A stretch of DNA of 64,000 nucleotides from Corticium candelabrum. Lineage: Eukaryota; Porifera; Homoscleromorpha; Homosclerophorida; Plakinidae. The DNA lies in NCBI RefSeq assembly GCF_963422355.1, contig NC_085105.1, forward strand, positions 4,866,151-4,930,150, written 5' to 3'. Position 1 is the first letter of the stretch. Each line of letters starts with the position of its first letter. The notes below the pieces were generated by a model that saw only the letters and a list, made by a program, of their open reading frames with translations, did no database searches and was not told the DNA's origin. The translations under genes and the position numbers were made by a program. This document shows, in pieces, positions 53,901 to 63,600 of this stretch.

Positions 53901-56842
53901 ACGGCTGCAGATGAAGGCAAATTTCCAAAGACAATCAAAATTCCAGCAGAGGGACATTTCGTCAAATTTTTGGAAATTTGCTAAACAAATCCTTCGTTCC
54001 GACCAAAATGAAGTCAGTCCTTCATTTACTCAGACAACTGCCTATGATTATCTTCGTTCCGCTTACTCTGCTTCGTCACCAAGAAATTGCTTTGACTACC
54101 CAGAGTGGCTGAAGCACAGAGATGCTCCATCCTTTCCAATGGGTGATCTTGTCATCACGGAAAAAGACATCTATGATAAAATCAAGTGTGCTCGTTCTGA
54201 TTCGGCTCCTTGTCCTCTTGACCAAATTAGCTACAAGTTATTGAAACGATGTCCATCTTTGACTGTCGGTCTCCTGCACATCTACAATCTGTGCATTCAG
54301 CAATGCAGAGTTCCAAGACTATGGCAGTGTGCTGTCATAAAGTTAATTCCTAAACCAGGAAAAAGTATCCCTTCTGACCCGTCTACCTTCCGACCAATTG
54401 CTTTGACTTCTGTAGTTGGGAAGGTGTTCACGTCATTCATCAAAGACACTCTGTTTAAGCATCTCATATCTAATGGATATCTGGATACATCGATCCAAAA
54501 GGGGTTCATCAATCACGTCAGCGGGTGTCAAGAACATCAGTTCAAATTGGTGGAGGCTATCAGAGATGCGAAAGCCAATCAGCGGCTTCAAACCATTCTA
54601 TGGATTGACTTGCGTAATGCTTTTGGAAGTGTTGATCATAACTTAATCCGCTTTGCAATGTCCCATTACAATTGTGGTGATATGGTGACAAATCTCATTT
54701 CCAATATATATTGTGGTCTTCGCGCAGTCATTTGCACAGATGACTGGTGTACTTCCAATTTTCCTTATGAGGTCGGTGTATTTCAAGGGGATCCTCTGTC
54801 AGTGGCTATTTTTGACATGGTTTTCAACCTTTACACTGATGCTTTAGAATCTCTCGCTCTAACTTGTGCCTATCAGTTTTCGTCAGTGGCTCAAAACTCT
54901 TTCTTGTGTAGTTTTGCTGATGACGCTGTCGTAGTCACAAGAGGTCCACATGAAATTAATGCTGTGTGCAAGCGAACAGACCAATTCCTCGAATGGTCTG
55001 GCCTAGAAGTCAATGCGGCAAAATGTTCAACTTTTTCACGTCGGAGGCTGATTCATCCAACTGTCTTTGACCCGGAAATCTCTATACAAGGGCAAAAGAT
55101 TCCATTCTTGTCACACAAGAAAAGCTACAAGTACTTGGGTCTTCCAATTGCGTCTGATCTGTCTCATGCCGACATTTCAAGAGAGCTTCTGGAGACTACT
55201 AAGAATTTATTGAATAAAGTCGATCAAACAGCCGTTTCCCGAATGAATAAATGTCTTCTCTATAAGAGAGCGGTGCTACCGCGGCTTTCATGGTTACTGA
55301 GCATTGCATCTATTCCTTTGTCATGGATCGAGCAATCATTGGACAGTGTAGTCACGAAATTCTTAAAAAAATGGGTCGGTCTTGCTCATTCAGCAGCTGT
55401 CTCTCGCCTTTTCCTTAACACCAAGAACGGCGGCCTCCAACTTGGCCAACCGTCAGATTCTTTCAAGAGACTACAGTCTTGCAACCTGCTTCGATTTACT
55501 AAATCAAATGACGAATGCTTGAGAGCCCTGGCAACTATAAAGATTTCAAGAGAGACTGAGTTGTCATCAACCAGATTTAGTGCCGGCAGTTTCTTGGCAA
55601 CTCTTGATACTTCGCCTGGGTGCCTGCAATCAAAAATAAAGAACATCAAAAAGACGATTATGGAATCATCAAATAATCGTCATTTGTCACATCTTACCTC
55701 CCTGTCTGTACAAGGTCAAGCGGCTCGATTCAAGGACGTGGAAGCTGAGCACTTTGCCTTGTCCCTAAAATCTCTACCCGATGACTTGTTCAAATGGGCA
55801 ATAAATGGGCTCCAGGACACCCTCCCATCAGCAACCAACTTACAGTTGTGGAAGAAAATTTCGTGCAATCAATGTCCTCTCTGTCACCAACCCCAATCGC
55901 TGTGCCACGTGCTAAATGCATGTCCCAGTCTACTTGATCGAGGTTTGTACAAACAGAGACACGACAATACGCTGAGACTATTTGTGGACTTTCTAAAACG
56001 TCATCTTAGTCAACAGTTTTCCATAGTAGCCGACCTACCAGAATCAGTATACAATTTTCCTGTCGATATAACCTGTACCTGCCTTCGTCCAGACATTGTT
56101 GTTTGGAATGCCGTCCTCAAAAAGGCCTGGATGCTTGAGCTGTCGGTCCCATTCGAAACAGTCGTGGAAGAAACGAAGGCCCGGAAAGAACGCCGCTATG
56201 CCCAACTTGTCAAAGATGCTAACCATCAGTATAAGACGGAGCTTTTGCATCTCTTGGTTGGGTCGAGAGGATTGATTTTTCCTGAAACTCGACGAGCAGT
56301 CTGCATGTTGTGCAAGCCTCTTCAACGCGACTTGGACGATCTGTTTCAAGCTGTCATTCATTCCACCCTGAAAGACTCTTTTCGATGCTGGTTGGCAAGA
56401 AGAGACAACATCTCTTAACTTAAAAGTGTTTTGTTTTTTTTTGTTGTTGTAATTTCTGCTTTTAATCATTTGCGATGTATAGTCTTCGACTGGACCTCTA
56501 CATAGTACTCCAGAACTCTACTTCTGTTATAGTGCTACCAGTCCTGTAGACGCTTATTGTACTGTATCGTTCGGTATATTACAATAAAGGACCTTCCATA
56601 TAGATATAGATATAGATATAGATATATACTAGCTATTTAGCCCATTCTTTGCCCAGAAAATAAATTAATGTAATTATCACACATTTCCATTATACAATTT
56701 AGTTATTGGGCAGAGAGAGAGAGAGAGAGGGAGGGAGGGAGGGAGGGAGGGAGGGAGGGAGGGAGGGAGGGAGGGAGGGAGGGAGGGAGGGAGGGAGGGA
56801 GGGAGGGAGGGAGGGAGGGAGGGAGGGAGGGAGGGAGGGAGG

Positions 56843-56918
<76 letters not shown>

Positions 56919-57584
56919 CACGCGTGCAGCTCTCCTTTGTATAGCCTGTGGAGATACAGAACAGTTGATCATGAAGATGAAAGTGTGGAAGTAACAAAGT
57001 GGGAAAGGTGGGCGTTGATTACTATAGGGGTATAATGACATGACATTCAGGATAATTGAATATAGCAGAACACCTACAATTTCACCACTACTGTACTGCT
57101 CAGCAAAATCATGTTGTAGGAGAGACTAGCAGTTTTCCATTTACCAGTGTAAAGTGTAACTGTGTGAATGTAGTCTGGTGGAGGTAGGTATGCCCTGTGT
57201 ACACCGGTGCTTTCTCGGTAGATAATATGATTGTGGTAAGAAGATATAGCCAGATGGTTTTGATTGCCACTGTCATAATAACAGATGTCTCATTCTTATG
57301 ACTCACTTCAGTCCAGTAGAGATTATATTCGATCCGCCATTAGCTGTAGAGCGAAACCCAGGCATGAAACAGGTTCAACCAGTAGGAAATTGATCATCTC
57401 TCGTGGCACATGCATGTATGTGTCAAAATTCAAAGTCACGCTGCAGTCATGATCGTCGTGAGATGTTATATGGGGTTGACTCATCGAAATTGGACCAACA
57501 ATTCATCAATGGGCGCAGGTAGAAGAGCAGACAAACAACAGTTTGATCACCTCTCTCCACAGCACCATTCAAGCGTTTACTTTG

Positions 57585-57669
<85 letters not shown>

Positions 57670-60600
57670 TCCTTCTCCTGTATTGCTTCCATCTAAAGAG
57701 ACACGCTACCCCTTCAGTGGGGACAAAGACAAAGTCATGAAAAAGTTTTCCCATGAATATTGACACATTTGTGTATTGCATTGCCTCCTTTGCTTCGAAA
57801 GTACTTGTACAGGTCTGGCATTCAATGGTTTCTTTTTGTTGATGTATAGGTTTTACTCTTTCAGCAATGCATTTGTGTCTCTTCAAGTCATTAATGCGTT
57901 TAACACCTCTGTGGCATTCAGGGCAGACAACAGTTTGTAAATCAACATTGCCAGATGACACGTGACTAGACTCCAGACATGCACGGTAGTGGTCTCTCCA
58001 GGCAGATCTTGATTTATTTGCTAAGTCATATCAACAGCTTTCTAGAATGTTCAGATCATTTAGGTCTTTCCTAATGATATCTTGCCAGCTTTTCTTAGGG
58101 CCACCTTGTGGACGTTTTTCTGATAACCACCCAAAAAAGCGCATCTTGGGAATTCGACGGTTGGGCATTTGAGCCAAATGCCCTAGCCATTGCATACTTT
58201 GTCTAAGCTTGATGTTTGTAGTGTCAGGATCTCCCCATCTTTGTCTTATTGTTTCATTAGAGATACGATTTTCCCACTGTGTTGTGATAGAGATTCTAAC
58301 ACAAGACCAAAGACATCTATTATGAAAATAGTTCAATTTCTGAAGATGTTTCTTCAAGGGGTCCACAATTTAGAGCCATATAGTAGTGTAGAGAGCACAC
58401 AAGCATCATATACTTTGCGTTTTGTCAAGGTAGTCAGATTTTTATCCTCAAACACAGCTTTACGTAAAGCTCCAATTGTCTTGGATGGTTTCGTAATTCT
58501 GCAATCTACATCCAAGTCTAATTTTCCTGAAGCTTCAATTGTAGATCCAAGATATGTGAAATCTCGTACATATTCAATGTCACCATGTTCAGTATGTATG
58601 GGACTGCAATCTTTGGAACATACCTCCCTACCTGCAGCCATCACCTTAGTTTTTGGGATGCTCAGTGATAAACCAAAATCTTGACTTGTCTTCATATAGT
58701 CAGTCACTGCTCTCATAGCCCCTGATCTAGTAGTTGACAGCAGGGCAGCATCATTCGCATATTGACAGTCAGTTAGCAGCATCTCAGTAGAATTGCACGT
58801 GTATCTCTGAAATAGCTTTTTGTTATGCTTGTAATTGATCATGACACCTACACTAGGATCCTGTACTCTTGTACTCCAGCTTTTCATTACAAAACACGCA
58901 TATAGATTAAAAAGCGCAGGAGCCATGCAACAGCCTTGCCGTAGTCCATTATCAACACTGATTGGCTCTAGCAAGGTTTCATTTAGTTTGATTTGAGCCG
59001 TCATTCCCCTCTTCCACAATTTTGTTGATGTTCTTTGTGCAAGAAATCGACCCCGACAGACTTGGAAGTTCTCTGCGGGAAAACAAGAACTTGCACACAC
59101 ACACACAAACAAACAGAAACAACGGCTTTCTAATGTATAGAAGTAAGATAAGATATATAGTATGTATATATAGAGGTGAGCTGTCTGTATGTGTGCCCAA
59201 GCGTATCTCCACCACCCGGGTCTAATCTCCACCGAATTTGGCTTGCACACACCGAATCCATGCAGATCGATAGTGAGCCTGGCATCGTCTTCCAGAGTAC
59301 TCTCGGGATGACACTATTTCCTGCCGATCAAACCCGTCCCACTTGTGTATGCCCATCGAAGTGACGACATCCAACGGGACTGTCAAAATGACTGGGAGTT
59401 AAGACATGAATAAGTTGTATATATGGGGATCCCTTTATCCGGGTGAGTAAGTAACTGCACATTGTAGTATTGTAGTGTGGAACTTCGAGGATGGGAAGCA
59501 TGTGCAACATAGAGAGTTGTGGTTTTGGCGGTACTATCTAAAAAAATATATCAGTTATTCTGTCATTCTGCAATGGTGTAGTCATCATGGCCTGCCAAAG
59601 TAGGACGAGCCCCAAAAGAATTTGTTTTAGACTACGGCCACAACATGGCCTCAGAGTTTGAGCTCTGGCTCAACATTGTCAATCTGCAAGGTGACAGAGC
59701 CTGCGGAGAAAAAGAGTCTGTTCCTAAACTTGACTGGACTGAGCCTGAGGAGAGTGGTCAAGGGATTGGTAGTAGAAAAGCTTACTGGAGACAGAGCAAA
59801 TGAGTATACAGCCTTGACAGATGCCATTCTCGCATACTTTTGACCAGCTGTCAATACAACAGCTGAGAGGTACAAGTTTTGGCAGGTGAAGCAACATGAT
59901 TATGAATCTGTAACCTCCCTTGTTGGCCGATTGCGTTCTAAGGTAGAACGATGTGATTTTGCATTCACACGTGTTGACACGGTGGTAAACAGCCAACTCC
60001 GAGAACACCTGATCGCTGGTATAAGGAGTAATGATGTTAGGAAGGTATTGATGAAGTGCTCAAAACTCACCTTGGCAGATGCAGATACTAGTAACCTGTA
60101 TTGCCAAAAGCTCAATGTATGAACATGGACCTTTGGAGTCACCGTCCCCAACTTTCATGAACAAAGTGAGTCTACCCAGTCTAGCAACCAGGTAAACTCC
60201 CCAAATGCAGTACTGTGGTCGCCTGCATATTCGAGGCAAACAGCAGTGTCCAACAGCAGACACAAAATGCCACATTGTCTGCAGAAAAGGAAAGCATCCA
60301 TAGCCCAAGTTGTTGAATATGAAACACCAACGTCCAGCAGAGCCACTTCATCATGTCTATGAGGCTATGTATACAGCCAGTTTTTCTTCAAAAGCTGAGA
60401 CATTTACTGTCATACTCAAGGTGAATGACAGAGTGCAAGGGTCTTCTCAACACTGATGCTGCTCGAACACTCGTCACCCAAGACACAGTAGCACCAACAC
60501 GACCCAGTCCTGCTGTGTTGAAAGCATATGATGGTAATGCTGTGGAAACCATGGGCATAGCAGGTGTCACGATCAATGCAGGAGATAAATCTTGTTAGTA

Positions 60601-63600
60601 CACCTGTTTCGTGGTGCTTCCTGGACAAACAGTTCTTTTTGGGCAGGATGTCATCCTGCAGCTGCAGCTGCTTGCTAAGCAAGATGTCAATGTGGTCAAG
60701 ATTCAGTCCATCAACTTTATGATAGATCCTCAAGCAACGCCAGCAGATCTTCCAGAGCGGCGCCATGCTTTCAGCCTTTGTACGGCCTGGCCATAGAAAC
60801 AAAGCTACAACGCTTCAAGGAAGCCAACGTCATTGAATCTGTTCAAGAAGCTACTCAGTGGGTGTCAAGACAGGCTTACCTGCATTGGAAAAATTGCAGC
60901 AAAACTAGATGGAGCTGGATTTTTTTAGTCTTGGAAAGTACCTTGGTATTGGTGCTAGAAGAAGCACCAGTTGGCATTAGTGATATTCAACAAGCGTCAA
61001 AGGAAGACTCCCTTCTGTCTAATGTCATGCAAAGAGTTCTTACAAATGGATGGAATGAATGCAGCCGATCAGAAGAACCCTACTACCTAGTGCAGAACCA
61101 GTTGACTGCTGTAGATGACACCTTGCTCTTGGGTAACAGGGTTATGATTCTGGAGGCCCTTCGTAGATCATTCCTTTGCCTAGCTCATGAGGGACATCCT
61201 GGAGTAGCAGCTTTTCAGGACACATTAAGGACCCGTGTTTGGTGGCCAGGCATCACAAAGATGCAATATGCAGAGTGGTGTGATATAAGCTGATGCTGAC
61301 GCCCAAATCCCCCTCAACAATTCGACTTTGAAGCCGTATGGAACAAATTGGCATGACAGCGGACCTCGTGACTATTGAAGGGATATCATGCTTATCAATT
61401 ATCAATTATAAATCACGTTTTCCCGAAGTACTCCCCTTAGAGGATACCACAGCTACAGGTGTGATAAACAAACTCATAGAAGTATTTGCACTATTGGCTT
61501 GCCCTCTGTTTTTGGTATCAGACAATAGTCCCCAGTTTATTGCCAGCGAGATGGACCACTTTCTGAAAAAATTGGAGTTCAGCATGTCAAGGCATGCCTG
61601 CGGTATCCTTAGTCAAATGGAATATTAGTCAACTTTGAGAGTTGAATTTCCGTAGGGGGAAACCCAAGTAATTTTATTATGTTTGGGAATTAAACATTTT
61701 AGTACCAAATAAAAGAAAATCAGCGAGATTCCGTTAGTAGCAGCGAGCGAAAACGGAGTATAAGCTCCTTAAAGCAGAGAGTCTTACGGGAGAGACGTAA
61801 GGGACTTAGGTGCTCAATTGCTATTCATCGCTGCCTTTAACAAACCTTGATGGATATCCGCAGTTCAACTAACTGATTGCTGGGCACAACACCCTTGGAA
61901 TCACTGTTTCAAAGGATCCTTCACACTCGAGTACCAGCTTACAGGACCTCTCTTATGATGAATCCCAGACATCAGTCTCAAACAAAAGCTCGCATGGCAA
62001 TCGACCATGACCTTAAAAGAGGTGTGTGTCAGCTACCTAAACTAAAATCTGGTGCGGTAGTTATCCTTCAAGACTGCTATACTAATCCCAGCAAGCAGTG
62101 GAGAGTATTGGACCAATTCAGTCAACAAAAGAGTGTCACAAATGGGCAACATATCATGCTTAGGAAAAAGAAACATGTAAAGCAATACATTCCAGACATG
62201 GCAGTAACACTTCCTCCAGTAACTGAGGTCAAAGCTGCAATGAGAAGAGGCCGCTAAGAGCCAAGCACAGCTACTCCAATGAATCCTACAGGACAAGTAC
62301 CAACGAATTGGTCTATGAGTGTTACCCAAGAGCAGTCTAGTCAAAGTGTTTTGGACACTGTGTCTTTGGAAACACCTGCAACTAACCCTGGTTTGAACGG
62401 CAGCAGGGAGTCAACGACTGTGAGATTTGCAGCTAGTTCACAATCAACTCTGGGACATTCCTTTTTAAGGAAGAAGTAGTAACTGGATTCTGACATCAAG
62501 TGCAATTATCAGTAAGAGCCAAGGAGGCAGAAATGTCATGAATACTTTTACATTGAGTTGACTTTTTTTGCGTCAAGTTGAGTTGGGTTGTTGGTTAAAT
62601 TTTTACAAGAGGGTATTGTAGTATTGTAGTGTGGGACTGCGAGGATGGGAAGCATGCACAGTCTAGAGAGTTGTGCTTTTGGCAGTACCATCTAAACATC
62701 AGTCATTCGGCCATTCTACACACGTGACTCCAAGTTTCTGCTGCTTGGCTATATCTCTGAAACTCACTGGTAAATTTCTCGGAATGGGACACTCGGTTGC
62801 ATTTTCATTTGTCTTCAATGGGATACTAACACTAACACCTTCCAGGTTATTCGAATGCATGCCTACACCAGTCATTTGCACTGAATCCACCTACACGTTT
62901 CTTGCACCAAGCGGTACACGGGAAGTATGTCAATTTCTACCAAAAAGCGAGAAGAGCAAGATTCGAATTCATTCAACACATACGGGACCATGCACATAAC
63001 TGCACGTAATTTCCAAGCTTCTAATGCCCAGATATCTAACTCTGACCAGGACGTTCCCTGTTAAATTTTCAGAACAGGACACTCGGTTACATTTTCATTT
63101 GTCTTCATGGGATATTAACTATCAATAATCTAATCAGTCTGTGCGAAGAATGGGATCTATAACAGCATGTATACTGGATCTCATTGAATGGGATTTAACT
63201 CTGAACAAAATACTTCATGAGAATGCTGACTGGCTGCTAATTCTTCAGAACGGAGTAAAAATGCATGTGAACAAGATCTACTTCTTGATAAATTCTGAGA
63301 ACAAGATATGCATGCAACAACATACATTTACATACAATGTTAAATTAATTAACTGACAACCAATAAGCTAATCTGCCCATGCAGAGAACGGGCTATCCAG
63401 CTAGTTATTACATAATCCAATAATCATTATTATTGACTTTGCTTCCAAATAGTACCACAAGTCCTTTAGAAAGTTTGCCAATCGATCATATTTGCATTAA
63501 GTATCAGTTGGGTAACTTTCATAATGTGTACAATATGGTAATATATGAAAGCCTTCATAACATCTTCTTTACTTAGGTGTCCAAGCCAGGAGACAATTCA

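Larger units (their letters stand above)
47975..56602 (+). mobile_element. Head-to-tail array of 2.3 RLE LINE copies
   Basis: Three copies lie in the same orientation with a 3617-bp unit. Each 3' UTR (about 175-185 bp) ends ACAATAAAGGACCTTYC. The two internal junctions then read ATAG, ACTTACTACCGGCCAA, ATG, so the 5' UTR of a full unit is only about 16 bp. The array is bounded by (AGAT)n on the left and (ATATAG)n on the right. It lies in the last intron of CFAP299, in the same orientation as the gene. Confidence 0.88.

Noticed and set aside
47975..56602. CRISPR-like or bacterial tandem system
   Set aside because: The repeat unit is a 3.6-kb retrotransposon in a eukaryotic intron.
56703..57041. 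Low-complexity ORFs of 106-112 codons through GGGA/GA repeats
   Set aside because: They exist only because the simple repeat lacks stop codons; they occur on both strands.
57410..57763. 117-codon ORF through the CA repeat
   Set aside because: Most of it is translated microsatellite (alternating Thr-His).
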